Below, in pieces: positions 18,123-33,521 of a stretch of DNA of 36,735 bases. The number at the start of each line of letters is the position of its first letter. Position 1 is the first letter of the stretch. A program made the position numbers and the translations under genes. The DNA lies in contig NZ_JAKDUR010000020.1 of NCBI RefSeq assembly GCF_030457605.1, positions 1-36,735 on the forward strand. The letters run 5' to 3'. The notes beneath the pieces are model-generated. The model did not search any database. It was not told the origin of the DNA and saw only the letters and a program-made list of their open reading frames with translations. The stretch comes from Halomonas sp. Its GTDB lineage: Bacteria; Pseudomonadota; Gammaproteobacteria; Pseudomonadales; Halomonadaceae.

Positions 18123-18152
18123 AAGATTCCATTAGCGCCCTTGGCTTGTCAA
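18123..18152 (-). promoter_or_regulatory. Candidate sigma-70 promoter for ilvIH
   Basis: A perfect -35 TTGACA (18152-18147, minus strand) is followed after 18 bases by AATCTT (18128-18123), which shares only three of six bases with TATAAT. It lies just after the clpB terminator and would give a leader of about 290 bases before ilvI. Confidence 0.45.
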
Positions 18153-18185
18153 CCGCCAGGCCCGCTACGGCGGGGAAATAAGCAC

Positions 18186-18220
18186 AAAAAAGCCCTGCCG
18201 ATACTATCGGCAGGGCTTTT
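18186..18220. terminator. Rho-independent terminator after clpB
   Basis: A perfect 15-pair stem (AAAAGCCCTGCCGAT at 18188-18202, complement at 18206-18220, three-base loop) is followed on the minus strand by T at 18187-18186, giving six T in a row. It is a strong clpB terminator, 25 bases after the stop. Confidence 0.9.
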
Positions 18221-18244
18221 CCAGGACTTACCTCAACTCGTTTT

Positions 18245-20833
<2,589 letters not shown>

Positions 20834-20932
20834 CGTCTTCCTCCCGGGGTAGTCGGGCGGCAAGACGCCCGGCGTGACCCTGTATCTCCTGGCTGCCGCG
20901 TTAGCGGCCAGCGTTTAACAGCTTGACGGATT

Positions 20933-20961
20933 AAATGGCGCCGGAGACGACGGGTTTCAAG
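20933..20961 (-). promoter_or_regulatory. Sigma-32-like promoter upstream of clpB
   Basis: CTTGAA (20961-20956) and CGCCATTT (20940-20933) on the minus strand are 15 bases apart, one base off the heat-shock consensus in the -10. It lies in the pgeF-clpB gap and lets clpB be induced independently of rluD-pgeF. Confidence 0.65.
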
Positions 20962-20974
20962 GGAGACGTGCTGC

Positions 20975-21004
20975 AAAGGGGTGTACTACAAAGAGGTGTA
21001 TTAC
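20975..21004. repeat. 15-bp imperfect tandem repeat upstream of the clpB promoter
   Basis: AAAGGGGTGTACTAC (20975-20989) and AAAGAGGTGTATTAC (20990-21004) are adjacent and agree at 13 of 15 positions. The copies lie 14-44 bases upstream of the clpB -35 and just after pgeF. Function unknown. Confidence 0.6.
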
Positions 21005-21046
21005 GGAAGGAAGATGAACAGCGAGCAGGGACAACGGCCACAAGCA

Positions 21047-21820
21047 TCAGCCCAGCCAGATAACGCTGGCCATGCGGCCGGTCTGGCCGTTGTCCCGGCG
21101 GTAGGAGTAAAAACGCGGCTCACCGGCAGTACAGAAGTGCCCGCCGCTGACTTCGTCAATGCCGAGTAGCGACAGCCGCAGCCGCGCCAGCCGATATAAA
21201 TCCGCCATGTGGTGGCCCAGCCGGTAGGGGCTGTGGTCAAAGGCTTCTTCGGCCTGGGGGTGTACGGCCACAAAGGCGTCAAACACTTCAGGCCCGACTT
21301 CGAACTGGGCGTTGGAAATGGCCGGCCCCAGCCACACGATAATTTCATCCGCCGGCGTATTAAGCGCAGCCACCGTGGCTTCCAGCACGCCGCCGGCAAG
21401 CCCGCGCCAGCCGGCATGGGCCACGCCGACTCGGGTGCCGGCGCGGTTGCAGAAAAACACCGGCAGGCAGTCCGCGGTCAGCACCACGCAAGCGTAGTCG
21501 GTACTGTCAGCCACGGCGGCGTCAGCTTCGGGGATTTCACTTTGCAGCGCGGTACGCCGCGGGTAATGCTGCTGAACCCGGGCACCGTGGGTCTGGTTGA
21601 GCCACAGAAACGGCCGCTCATCGCCGATTTCCTTGCTCAGCAGCCGCCGGCAAAGCTCCACGTGGTCGGCGTTATCGCCCACGTGGGTGGCAGCATTAAA
21701 CGCCGCAAACGCTCCCTGGCTGGGGCCGGTTTCGCGGGTGGTCACAAAAGCACGCACGTTTGCCGGTGCCGGCCAATCCGGGGCAATCAGCGTCGGGTGC
21801 AGGTCCAGCGCATCGCTCAT
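21047..21820 (-). CDS. pgeF: PgeF/YfiH-family protein (copper-binding laccase-like, peptidoglycan editing)
   Basis: A 257-residue member of the YfiH/LACC1 (DUF152) family. E. coli YfiH/PgeF prevents misincorporation of serine for alanine in peptidoglycan precursors, and relatives have purine nucleoside and polyphenol oxidation activities. Conserved features are NQTHGARVQ (first metal His), VLTADCLPVFFCNRAGTRVGVAHAGWRGLAGGV (Cys and His ligands) and the terminal RDNGQTGRMASVIWL. The start at 21820 follows GAGG at five bases; the longer in-frame extension overlaps rluD and is not family-like. It begins 16 bases after the rluD stop, and rluD-pgeF-clpB is the remembered Pseudomonas order. Confidence 0.92.
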   Translation of the reverse strand: MSDALDLHPTLIAPDWPAPANVRAFVTTRETGPSQGAFAAFNAATHVGDNADHVELCRRLLSKEIGDERPFLWLNQTHGARVQQHYPRRTALQSEIPEADAAVADSTDYACVVLTADCLPVFFCNRAGTRVGVAHAGWRGLAGGVLEATVAALNTPADEIIVWLGPAISNAQFEVGPEVFDAFVAVHPQAEEAFDHSPYRLGHHMADLYRLARLRLSLLGIDEVSGGHFCTAGEPRFYSYRRDNGQTGRMASVIWLG

Positions 21821-21836
21821 CTCATCCTCTCTTGGC

Positions 21837-22796
21837 TTATCGCATCGTTTCGTGATCTTCGCGCAGATAGTCAAGCAGCATCAAAAGATCATCCGGCAGC
21901 GGGGCACGAAACGTCATTTCCTGCCCGCTGTGCGGATGCACGAACCCCAGCCGGCGCGCATGCAGCGCCTGACGCGGGAACTCGCGGAGAATTTCCTTGA
22001 GCGTATCGGCCGCGCCGGGAGGCAGCTTAGGCCGGCCACCGTAAAGCTGATCACCGATCAGCGGATAACGGGCGTGCGCCATATGCACACGAATCTGGTG
22101 GGTACGCCCGGTTTCCAGCTTGCAGCGCACATGGGTGTGAGTGCGAAAACGCTCCACCACGCGGTAATGCGTCACCGCCGGTTTGCCGCCGGCGTTAACC
22201 GCCTGGCGTTTGCGATCCTTGGGATGGCGGCCGATGGGGGCATCCACGGTGCCCCCGGCCACCGGCGTGCCGATCACCACGGCATCGTACTGCCGTGATA
22301 CCGTGCGCGCCTGCAGCTGCTCGACCAGCGCGGCCTGAGCGGGCAGCGTTCTGGCCACCATCAAAAGCCCGGTGGTGTCCTTGTCCAGCCGGTGGACAAT
22401 GCCCGCCCGGGGAATGTCGGCAAGCGCCGGATCATGGTGCAACAGCGCGTTCAGCAGCGTGCCATCCGGGTTGCCGGCGGCCGGATGCACCACCATGCCG
22501 GCGGGCTTGTTGACGATCAGCACATGCTCATCTTCAAACACGATATCCAGCGCAATATCCTGCGCTGTAAAGCGTTGCTCTTCTTCAAGCGTGGCGCAAA
22601 GCGCCAGCGTTTCATCGCCGATCAGACGGGTTTTCGGCTTGCCCCGCTCGCCGTCCACGGTCAGCTCGCCGCGGTTGATCCAGGCTTTCAGGCGCTCGCG
22701 CGAATAATCGCTGAACAACTCGGCGGCAGCCTGATCCAGACGCGCGCCGGCAAGCATTGCCGGCACGCGCATTGTGGCTTCAACGGTCCGCGTCAT
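21837..22796 (-). CDS. rluD: 23S rRNA pseudouridine(1911/1915/1917) synthase RluD
   Basis: A 319-residue RluA-family pseudouridine synthase that modifies helix 69 of 23S rRNA, needed for efficient ribosome function. An N-terminal S4 RNA-binding domain (about residues 10-75, RLDQAAAELFSDYSRERLKAWI) is followed by the catalytic domain with the RuA signature GIVHRLDKDTTGLLMVART; the Asp after RL is the catalytic residue. KLETGRTHQIRVHMAH is the conserved C-terminal motif. The ATG at 22796 follows AGGA at nine bases. It is divergent from bamD over 144 bases, an arrangement conserved in gammaproteobacteria. Confidence 0.96.
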   Translation of the reverse strand: MTRTVEATMRVPAMLAGARLDQAAAELFSDYSRERLKAWINRGELTVDGERGKPKTRLIGDETLALCATLEEEQRFTAQDIALDIVFEDEHVLIVNKPAGMVVHPAAGNPDGTLLNALLHHDPALADIPRAGIVHRLDKDTTGLLMVARTLPAQAALVEQLQARTVSRQYDAVVIGTPVAGGTVDAPIGRHPKDRKRQAVNAGGKPAVTHYRVVERFRTHTHVRCKLETGRTHQIRVHMAHARYPLIGDQLYGGRPKLPPGAADTLKEILREFPRQALHARRLGFVHPHSGQEMTFRAPLPDDLLMLLDYLREDHETMR

Positions 22797-22940
22797 AAAA
22801 AGGGTCCTTAAACGGTCAGGCAACACCCGACGGTGCCTGCGTTTTGCGTCGAGGTGTTTTATAGTGTGCCAACTGCGTCCATTCTACCACGGCCATCGCC
22901 GCTTTTCGGTGATCAAGGCTTGATTGTCACGAGGAACTTC

Positions 22941-23747
22941 ATGCGCGTTTTTTCCGCAGCGACCCGTTTTGGCGCCGTCGCGCTCAGCCTTACGCTACTC
23001 GCCGGCTGCGCCAGCAACGACACCGCGCCGACATTTGAGGAAGGCAAGTACGCCAATACCGGCGAGCGCGAACTCTATGAGCTCGCCCGTGACGCGCTTG
23101 ACCGCAATCTTTACACCACCGCCATCGAGCGCCTGGAAGCGCTGGATACGCGTTACCCCTTCGGCAACCACGCCAAACAGGCGCAGCTGGAGCTGATTTA
23201 CGCCTATTACGAAAACAACAAGTGGGAAGAGGCCCGCGCAGCGGCCAGCCGCTTTATCCGCCTGCACCCTGATCACCCCCAGGCCGACTACGCCCACTAC
23301 ATGCGTGGCCTTGCCGCCTGGCAGGCAGGGCGTTTCAGCCTTGAGCGCCTGCGTGTCGTCGACATTTCCAAGCGTGATCTGGGCGCCACTCAGGATGCCT
23401 ACAACGATTTCCGCGATCTGCTCACACGCTACCCGCAAAGCGATTACGCGCCGGATGCCCGCCAGCGCATCGTCTACCTGCGCGAGCTGCTGGCACGTCA
23501 CGAGCTGCACGCCGCCGACTACTATTTACGCCGCGGCGCCTATGTGGCAGCAGTCAAGCGCGGTCGCTGGGTGCTTGAGCACTATCCGGAGTCCAACGCC
23601 ACTGCCGATGCCATGGCCACCATGGTAGAAGGCTATCAGGGGCTGGGGATGGATGACCGTGCCCGGGAAGTGCTCAAGGTGTTGAAAGACAACGCCCCGG
23701 ATCACAAACAGCTCAAAAACGGCACGTTCAAGCCCAAACACCTATAG
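22941..23747 (+). CDS. bamD: Outer membrane assembly lipoprotein BamD
   Basis: A 268-residue essential lipoprotein of the BAM complex that inserts beta-barrel proteins into the outer membrane. The N-terminal signal peptide ends in the lipobox LLAGC, so Cys24 or thereabouts is lipidated. The mature part consists of five TPR-like helical repeats (for example ELYELARDALDRNLYTTAIE, then RYPFGNHAKQAQLELIYAYY). Pro after Asp/His in RLHPDHPQADYAHYMRGLA is typical. The ATG at 22941 follows GAGG by six bases; the frame is open further upstream but without a signal peptide or ribosome site. It ends at a strong terminator shared with convergent nadE. Confidence 0.96.
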   Translation: MRVFSAATRFGAVALSLTLLAGCASNDTAPTFEEGKYANTGERELYELARDALDRNLYTTAIERLEALDTRYPFGNHAKQAQLELIYAYYENNKWEEARAAASRFIRLHPDHPQADYAHYMRGLAAWQAGRFSLERLRVVDISKRDLGATQDAYNDFRDLLTRYPQSDYAPDARQRIVYLRELLARHELHAADYYLRRGAYVAAVKRGRWVLEHYPESNATADAMATMVEGYQGLGMDDRAREVLKVLKDNAPDHKQLKNGTFKPKHL

Positions 23748-23776
23748 CAACCGGCAGCCAGCACGCCGCAGACCCA

Positions 23777-23816
23777 ACGGCGCCGCACGTTTCAACAACC
23801 GTGCGGCGCCGTTTTG
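23777..23816 (+). terminator. Rho-independent terminator after bamD
   Basis: A perfect 14-pair stem (AACGGCGCCGCACG at 23777-23790 with CGTGCGGCGCCGTT at 23801-23814, ten-base loop) ends in four T. It lies 30 bases after bamD, next to the end of nadE, and can impede convergent transcription. Confidence 0.8.
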
Positions 23817-23819
23817 CCG

Positions 23820-25454
23820 TTACTCGCCCGGCTGCCAGCCGTTTACCAGCGGGTAGCGCCGGTCACGACCAAAGCCCTTGGGCGTCACACGCACGCCTAC
23901 CGGCGCCTGACGGCGCTTGTATTCGCAGCGGTCCACCAGCTTGACCACCTGATACACGTCCTCGCGCTCAAAGCCCGCGGCAATGATCGCCTCGGCGCTC
24001 ATGTCGCCTTCAATATAGCGCTGCAAAATGGCGTCGAGCACGTCGTAGCCGGGCAGCGAATCGCTGTCCTGCTGATCAGGCGCCAGCTCTGCCGAGGGCG
24101 CACGTTCGATCACCCGCAGGGGGATCGCCGGCGACTGGGTATTGCGCCATTGCGCCAGCCGGTAAATCCACGTTTTGTAGACGTCCTTGATGGCGTTGTA
24201 ACCGCCGACCATGTCGCCGTAAAGCGTGGTATAGCCCACCGCGATTTCACTTTTGTTGCCGCTGGACAGCACCATCAGCCCTTTCTTGTTGGAAATCGCC
24301 ATCAGCAGCACACCGCGACAGCGCGCCTGCAGGTTTTCCTCGGTGGTGTCGCGCTCGGTGCCTTCAAACACGCCGGAAAGCGTTTGCATGAAGCTCTCCA
24401 CCATCGGCTCGATGGGCAGCACCTCGTAATGCACGCCGAGCATGCCGGCCTGCTGGGCGGCGTCCTCCCGGGAGATATCCGCCGTGTAGTGGTACGGCAT
24501 CATCACCGCCTGAACCCGCTGCGCGCCCAGCGCATCCACGGCAATCGCCAGCGATAGCGCCGAGTCGATCCCCCCGGACAACCCCAGCACCACGCCGTCA
24601 AAGCGGTTTTTGTTGACGTAATCGCGCAGCCCGGTCACCAGCGCGCAATACAGACTTTCTTCGGGATCGACATCGGGCTCGATTTCGCCGGGCTCCACCG
24701 CCCAGGCGCTGGCGCTTTGCTGGCGCAGTGCCACCGGCATCAACCCCGGCTGCCAGTACGGCGCCAGAACGCTAAGCGCGCCCTCGCCGTCAACGCAGCA
24801 GGAGCCGCCGTCGAACACCAGCTCGTCCTGCCCGCCGATGGCATTCACGTAAATCACCGGGCACTGCGCGTGGGCCGCACGGTTTTCCAGCAGACGCAGG
24901 CGCTCGGCGGGCTTGTCCTGATGATACGGCGAGGCATTCAGGGTCACGATGATTTCAGCGCCAGCGGCGCAGGCTTCATCAATCGGCGCCTCGTGCCACA
25001 GGTCTTCACAAATCAGCAGCCCGAGCTTTGCCCCCTTGTGTTCGTACACCAGCGTTTGGGTGCCCGGCGCAAAATACCGCTGCTCGTCGAATACCTGATG
25101 GTTGGGCAGCACCTGCTTGGCGTATTCGGCCTCCCACTGGCCGTTGTAAAGCACACCGGCCAGATTGTAGCGCTGCCCTTCGCGCACGCCGGGGTAGCCG
25201 ATAATCACCAGCACGTCGCGGGCGATTTTTTCCGCCATGAGGGCACGAGCCTCACGCAGGCGCGCCTCGAGTGACGGTCGCAGCAGCAGATCTTCCGGCG
25301 GGTAGCCGGATAAAAATAATTCGGGGAAGACCACGATATCCGCCCCATGCTCAATGCGCGCCTCGCGCACGGCTTCGATGGCCCGCGTCGCGTTACCCGG
25401 GATATCCCCGACCAGGGGGTCGAATTGCGCCATAACCAGCGTTAAGTCTTGCAT
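23820..25454 (-). CDS. nadE: Glutamine-dependent NAD+ synthetase NadE
   Basis: A 544-residue two-domain enzyme that makes NAD+ from nicotinic acid adenine dinucleotide, ATP and glutamine-derived ammonia. The N-terminal nitrilase-like glutaminase domain has the catalytic Glu in VVFPELFLSGYPPEDL and the Cys in GLLICEDLWHEA. The C-terminal synthetase domain has the PPi-loop LGLSGGIDSALSLAIAVDALG near residue 285 and GNKSEIAVGYTTLYGD. The ATG at 25454 starts MQDLTLVMAQFDPLVGD, the family N-terminus; its ribosome site is weak. It occupies a position between bamD and the PP0621-family gene that I do not recall in Pseudomonas. Confidence 0.96.
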   Translation of the reverse strand: MQDLTLVMAQFDPLVGDIPGNATRAIEAVREARIEHGADIVVFPELFLSGYPPEDLLLRPSLEARLREARALMAEKIARDVLVIIGYPGVREGQRYNLAGVLYNGQWEAEYAKQVLPNHQVFDEQRYFAPGTQTLVYEHKGAKLGLLICEDLWHEAPIDEACAAGAEIIVTLNASPYHQDKPAERLRLLENRAAHAQCPVIYVNAIGGQDELVFDGGSCCVDGEGALSVLAPYWQPGLMPVALRQQSASAWAVEPGEIEPDVDPEESLYCALVTGLRDYVNKNRFDGVVLGLSGGIDSALSLAIAVDALGAQRVQAVMMPYHYTADISREDAAQQAGMLGVHYEVLPIEPMVESFMQTLSGVFEGTERDTTEENLQARCRGVLLMAISNKKGLMVLSSGNKSEIAVGYTTLYGDMVGGYNAIKDVYKTWIYRLAQWRNTQSPAIPLRVIERAPSAELAPDQQDSDSLPGYDVLDAILQRYIEGDMSAEAIIAAGFEREDVYQVVKLVDRCEYKRRQAPVGVRVTPKGFGRDRRYPLVNGWQPGE

Positions 25455-25637
25455 GGGCGTTGAAATCTCTTGAAAATCTGAAGTCGAAAAAGCCGGGCCA
25501 GCTATCGCGTGCAGCACCGGACACAGGCGCCGGCTTGCGCTTTCACCGCTGTCCCTGGACAGCGTCTTATGGCATTGTCCCGCAAGGACTGCCGCCTGGC
25601 AAAGGCCGCGCGGGCATGACACCGGGAGACATTAAGG

Positions 25638-25904
25638 ATGAACCTCTTGATCATTCGGCTGATTATTTTCGGCGTGCTGTTTTTCGCCGGCCTTAAGCTT
25701 TATCGCATGTACCGCGAGTGGCAAATGGACCGTGAAGCACGCCTGACCCGCGAGCGCCGCCACGAGGGCGGGCAGATGGTGCGCTGCCGCTGGTGCGACG
25801 TCCACGTCCCCGAGAACGAGGCACTGCGCGACCACGCCGAGTGGTTTTGCTGTGCCGCGCACCGTGACCGCTTTCTCGCCGAGCAGGACGACGCCTCGCG
25901 TTAA
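25638..25904 (+). CDS. PP0621-family small membrane-anchored zinc-ribbon-like protein
   Basis: An 88-residue protein with one N-terminal membrane segment (IIRLIIFGVLFFAGLKLY, about residues 4-22), a charged linker, and a C-terminal pair of cysteine motifs: VRCRWCDVHVPENEA and then WFCCAAHRDRF, which together look like a small zinc-binding knuckle. This agrees with the PP0621 family of pseudomonads, found near bamD and thiO there. The function is unknown. GGGAG lies about nine bases upstream. Its TAA overlaps the stop of convergent thiO by four bases within the palindrome GTTAAC, leaving no room for a gene between them. Confidence 0.85.
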   Translation: MNLLIIRLIIFGVLFFAGLKLYRMYREWQMDREARLTRERRHEGGQMVRCRWCDVHVPENEALRDHAEWFCCAAHRDRFLAEQDDASR

Positions 25905-27001
25905 CCCGCCTTCGTCATGCGCCCTTTCAGCCGGTAGGGCAGCGGGTCAATCAGCGGCGTGCGTCCCAACAGCTCATCTACCAGCAGGTGCGTGGAGGCC
26001 GGCGCCAGCACCAGCCCGTTACGATAATGCCCGGCGTTGACGTACAGGTTCTGCCATCCCGGCAGTGCGCCGATAAACGGCGTGCCGTCGGGTGAGCCCG
26101 GGCGCAATCCCGCCCAGTGGTGCACCACCGGATAATCGGCAAGCGCCGGCACAATGCTCTTTGCACTGGCCTGGAGCGATGCCCGCGCCTCGGCATCAGT
26201 GGCTTTGTCAAAGCCCGCTTCTTCAAGGGTCGAACCCACCAGCAACAGCCCGTCAGCCCGGGGGATCACGTAGCGCCCGTCCTTGAGAATCACGCGCTCC
26301 ACCAGCCCCGGCGGGGTGTGATAGGCAATCATCTGCCCTTTTACCGGCCGCACCGCAAGCGCCTCGCCGAGCGTTGCCAGCAGCGCTGCCGTCCAGGCTC
26401 CACCGCACACCACCACACACCCGGCGGTATAACGACCGGTACTGGTGACCACGCCGGTCACAGAGTGGCCGGTGCGTATAAATCCGTTCACGGCAGTATT
26501 TTCTGCAAGCGTCACGCTCGGCATGGCGCTGAGCCGAGCACGCAGCGCCTGCCCCAGCCGGGGATTGCGAATGCTGCCCAATGTCGGCATCCACAGTGCG
26601 TCCTTGCTGGCCGCCGCCCGGGGTTCCCGGGCAGCCACCGCTTGCGCGTCAATACGCTCAAGCGGCTTGCCCATGCTCCGGGCCCAGTCAAGCGCACGGG
26701 GCTCGTCATCCACGTTTAAATAAATCAGGCCTTTCTGGCGATATTCCGGATCGATGCCGGTTTCTTCACGCAGGCGCAATGACAGGGTGGGATAAGCGCC
26801 CTCCGACCAGCGCGATAGCCGGGAAATCGGTGTGGGGTAGCGCCAGGGATACAGCGGCGAAACGATACCGCCGCCTGCCCAGGAGGCCTCGTGGCCACAG
26901 CGTCCACGTTCGACCAGCGTTACCCGCTGACCGGCATCGGCCAGCTGGAGTGCGGTCATCATGCCGATCACACCGCCGCCAATAATCAAGAAATCGCTCA
27001 C
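25901..27001 (-). CDS. thiO: FAD-dependent glycine oxidase ThiO
   Basis: A 366-residue flavoprotein of the DAO family. ThiO oxidises glycine to the imine used for the thiazole part of thiamine. The N-terminal FAD fold is DFLIIGGGVIGMMTALQLADAG with a GxGxxG-like start, followed by EASWAGGGIVSPLYPWRYP, a strong ThiO signature. The C-terminal half has RADGLLLVGSTLEEAGFDK and HWAGLRPGSPDGTPFIG, then NAGHYRNGLVLAPAS. The start is a GTG at 27001. No other thi genes are nearby; its position beside fimT matches the thiO-fimT neighbourhood I remember from P. aeruginosa, so synteny supports the call. Confidence 0.92.
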   Translation of the reverse strand: MSDFLIIGGGVIGMMTALQLADAGQRVTLVERGRCGHEASWAGGGIVSPLYPWRYPTPISRLSRWSEGAYPTLSLRLREETGIDPEYRQKGLIYLNVDDEPRALDWARSMGKPLERIDAQAVAAREPRAAASKDALWMPTLGSIRNPRLGQALRARLSAMPSVTLAENTAVNGFIRTGHSVTGVVTSTGRYTAGCVVVCGGAWTAALLATLGEALAVRPVKGQMIAYHTPPGLVERVILKDGRYVIPRADGLLLVGSTLEEAGFDKATDAEARASLQASAKSIVPALADYPVVHHWAGLRPGSPDGTPFIGALPGWQNLYVNAGHYRNGLVLAPASTHLLVDELLGRTPLIDPLPYRLKGRMTKAG

Positions 27002-27144
27002 AGCATTTGTCCGTTTTGGCTGACATCAAAGCGGCTGATCGCATCTAACCTGTTGGCATACGCGGCCAGCCGGGTGGGCAGGATAGCGACGCGACACGAC
27101 GGGTCAAGCGCAGCAGTCAACGCGTCACGCCAGGGAGGGAGGCG

Positions 27145-27654
27145 ATGAAACCGACCACACAGCAAGGCGTTACGCTAATCGAGCTACTGGTCGTCATCAC
27201 ACTGGTAGCGCTACTTGCCGGCGTCGGGTATCCCGGTCTGCGCGCCTTTGGCGAGCGCAATGCTCACCGGGTGGCGGTCAGCCAGCTGCAAAGCGCGCTG
27301 GCAGTAGCGCGTCACGCGGCCATCACGCGCCGTACTCCCGTGTTTCTGTGCCCACAGGCGGCGGATGAAAACGCCTGCGGCAAGGACTGGAGCCAGGCGT
27401 TGCTGGTGGTTGCACACGCCACACGCCCCCTTGAGCCCGCCAACATTCTGCGCGTGCTGCCCCGCAGCGATGCCCGCATTACCTACAACCGTGGCTGGCG
27501 GCGCGTACGCTTCAGCTCGCTTGGCCACAGCAGCGGGCACAACGGGACATTCACCATCTGTGCCGACAGCACGGCGCCCGCCCGGGGCACCGCACTGATA
27601 CTCAGCCAGCTCGGGCGCACAACCCTTGAGAATACCGCCTGCCCCGGCCCTTGA
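27145..27654 (+). CDS. GspH/FimT-family minor pseudopilin
   Basis: A 169-residue type IV pilin-like protein. The N-terminus has a short leader ending QQG, then VTLIELLVVITLVALLAGVGYP: cleavage by prepilin peptidase after Gly, with the conserved Glu at mature position 5. The first mature residue is Val instead of the usual Phe. The soluble part is a GspH-type domain with FLCPQ and CADS/CPGP cysteines. GGGAGG precedes the ATG. FimT-like proteins take part in pilus assembly and in DNA binding during natural transformation in some species. It stands alone: no pilV, pilW, pilX or pilE follows, and trxB converges from 20 bases away. Confidence 0.85.
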   Translation: MKPTTQQGVTLIELLVVITLVALLAGVGYPGLRAFGERNAHRVAVSQLQSALAVARHAAITRRTPVFLCPQAADENACGKDWSQALLVVAHATRPLEPANILRVLPRSDARITYNRGWRRVRFSSLGHSSGHNGTFTICADSTAPARGTALILSQLGRTTLENTACPGP

Positions 27655-27674
27655 CCGGCTATTGCGGCCGGCCT

Positions 27675-31669
<3,995 letters not shown>

Positions 31670-31722
31670 CCGGCACTGCCCGCCTTCCTGACCCTGTATG
31701 AAATAACCGGCCAATGCTTGCT

Positions 31723-31748
31723 GCCCCCACTCCGGTGGGGGCTTTTTT
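31723..31748 (+). terminator. Rho-independent terminator after acnA
   Basis: GCCCCCAC (31723-31730) pairs with GTGGGGGC (31735-31742) around a TCCG tetraloop and is followed by six T. It is a strong terminator 53 bases after acnA. Confidence 0.92.
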
Positions 31749-31809
31749 ATGCCGGCTATTGGCGGTGAAGGGCAGGCCACAGAAACGGAAAAAGCAGACG
31801 TCAGCCCGT

Positions 31810-31835
31810 AAAAAGGCCGGCAGAGGATGCCGGCC
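31810..31835 (-). terminator. Rho-independent terminator after maeA
   Basis: On the minus strand GGCCGGCA (31835-31828) and TGCCGGCC (31822-31815) form an eight-pair stem with a five-base loop, followed by TTTT. It lies ten bases after the maeA stop. Confidence 0.88.
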
Positions 31836-31844
31836 AGAGACGTT

Positions 31845-33521
31845 TTACATGGAACGGCGACGGTAAGCGCGATATTCCGGTTCCCAGCAGTTGCGCTGAA
31901 TGCTTTCGCGCAGCTTGTTGCCATCGGTTTTCAGCGCCACGCCCTCGTGCTGTGCCTGAGCGGCCACTTCAAAGGCAATCGCCGTGCTGATCTCGCGAAT
32001 ACGCGACAGCGGCGGCAGCAGCGCACCCTTGCCTTCCTTGACCAGCGGCGCTTCCCGCGCCAGCGCCCGAGAGGCACTCATCAGCATCTCGTCGGTCACT
32101 CGGGAGGCTTTGGCTGCGACCACGCCAAGCCCGATACCGGGGAAAATATAAGCGTTGTTGCATTGGGCAATGGGGATGCTGCGTCCGGCATGCACAACCG
32201 GCGCAAAGGGGCTGCCCGTGGCTACCAGCGCCTGGCCGTCGGTCCAGTTGAGAATATCTTCCGGCACCGCTTCCGCCTGGGAGGTCGGGTTGGAAAGCGG
32301 AAAGATTACCGGGTTCTCGCAGCCAGCGTGCATGGTGCGCACCACGCGCTCGGTGAAAATGCCCTTCTGCCCGCACACGCCGATCAATACGGTCGGCTTG
32401 ACCCGGGCGATGGTTTCTTCAAGGCCCTGGCCGTCCCATTCTGCCACCAGCGAGGCATCGTGCGCCAGACGACGCTGGAAGTCCCGGTGCCAGTCCTGAT
32501 CGGTGGTCATCAGCCCCTCGCGATCCACCATGAACACCTGCGCCCGGGCGCTTTCGTCGCTCAGCCCTTCGGCCTGCATGGCAACAACGGTCTGTTCGGC
32601 AATACCGCAGCCGGCCGAGCCGCCGCCCACAAAAACCACGCGCTGGTCGGCCAGGGTTTCCTTGCGCGCCTGACACGCCGCCATCAACGTACCCACCACA
32701 ACCGAGGCGGTGCCCTGCACGTCGTCATTGAAGCAGCAAAGTTCGTCGCGATAGCGTTCCAGCAGCGGCACGGCGTTGGCCTGGGCAAAATCTTCAAACT
32801 GCAACAGCACGCCCGGCCAGCGGCGCTTGACTGCGGCGATGAACTGGGCCATGAAAGCGTTGTATTCTTCCTGACTCACGCGTTTGTGGCGCCAGCCCAT
32901 GTACATCGGATCATCGAGCAGGGCCTGATTATTGGTGCCCACGTCCAGCGTGATCGGCAGCGTATAGGCCGGACTGATGCCGCCACAGGCGGTATACAGC
33001 GCCAGCTTGCCGATCGGGATCCCCATACCGCCGATACCCTGATCACCAAGCCCCAGAATGCGCTCGCCGTCGGTGACCACGATCACCTTGACGTTATCCT
33101 TGGTCGCACTGCGCAGGATGTCATCCATGTGCTCGCGGTCGGAGTAGTTGATGAACAACCCACGGTGGTTGCGGTAGATGTTGGAAAACTCCTGGCACGC
33201 CTTGCCCACTGTCGGCGTATAGATGATCGGCAGCATCTCTTCCAGGTGGTCCGATACCAGGCGGAAATACAGCGTTTCGTTATCGTCCTGGATGGCGCGC
33301 AGATAAATATGCCGCTCAAGATCGCTGCTGCACTGCTGGTACTGGCGATAAGCCCGCTTTAACTGGTCGTCAATGGTCTCTTCGTCCTGAGGCAACAGGC
33401 CGATAAGGTTGAACGCCACTCGCTCTTCCTGAGTAAACGCGCTGCCCTTGTTCAATAATGGCATTTCCAGCAGGGCGGGACCGGCGTACGGGATATACAA
33501 AGGACGTTGGCTCGTGGTCAT
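31845..33521 (-). CDS. maeA: NAD-dependent malic enzyme MaeA (SfcA type)
   Basis: A 558-residue enzyme that oxidatively decarboxylates malate to pyruvate. The N-terminal malic domain has [21 protein letters not shown] with the catalytic Tyr. Metal and substrate residues lie in [25 protein letters not shown] and [16 protein letters not shown]. The NAD domain has [17 protein letters not shown] and [12 protein letters not shown]. Length and the N-terminus ([24 protein letters not shown]) match E. coli MaeA rather than the larger MaeB fusion, which carries a phosphotransacetylase-like domain absent here. It is separated from the transporter gene upstream by 215 bases in which I see no confident promoter. 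Confidence 0.96.
   Translation of the reverse strand: MTTSQRPLYIPYAGPALLEMPLLNKGSAFTQEERVAFNLIGLLPQDEETIDDQLKRAYRQYQQCSSDLERHIYLRAIQDDNETLYFRLVSDHLEEMLPIIYTPTVGKACQEFSNIYRNHRGLFINYSDREHMDDILRSATKDNVKVIVVTDGERILGLGDQGIGGMGIPIGKLALYTACGGISPAYTLPITLDVGTNNQALLDDPMYMGWRHKRVSQEEYNAFMAQFIAAVKRRWPGVLLQFEDFAQANAVPLLERYRDELCCFNDDVQGTASVVVGTLMAACQARKETLADQRVVFVGGGSAGCGIAEQTVVAMQAEGLSDESARAQVFMVDREGLMTTDQDWHRDFQRRLAHDASLVAEWDGQGLEETIARVKPTVLIGVCGQKGIFTERVVRTMHAGCENPVIFPLSNPTSQAEAVPEDILNWTDGQALVATGSPFAPVVHAGRSIPIAQCNNAYIFPGIGLGVVAAKASRVTDEMLMSASRALAREAPLVKEGKGALLPPLSRIREISTAIAFEVAAQAQHEGVALKTDGNKLRESIQRNCWEPEYRAYRRRSM

Larger units (their letters stand above)
17831..18185 (-). promoter_or_regulatory. Long leader region upstream of ilvI
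   Basis: About 355 bases without a recognised gene separate the clpB terminator from ilvI. From its upstream end it holds a promoter candidate (18123-18152), a GGTTCC/GGAACC hairpin (18094-18119), a hairpin at 18041-18065, a 12-residue ORF with three leucine codons (18014-18052), the array of five-base-loop hairpins (17866-18022), and the ribosome site of ilvI. An eight-base direct repeat TCGAGTGC (17852-17859 and 17886-17893) flanks the last hairpin. No intrinsic terminator with a T-run lies within it. Confidence 0.6.
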
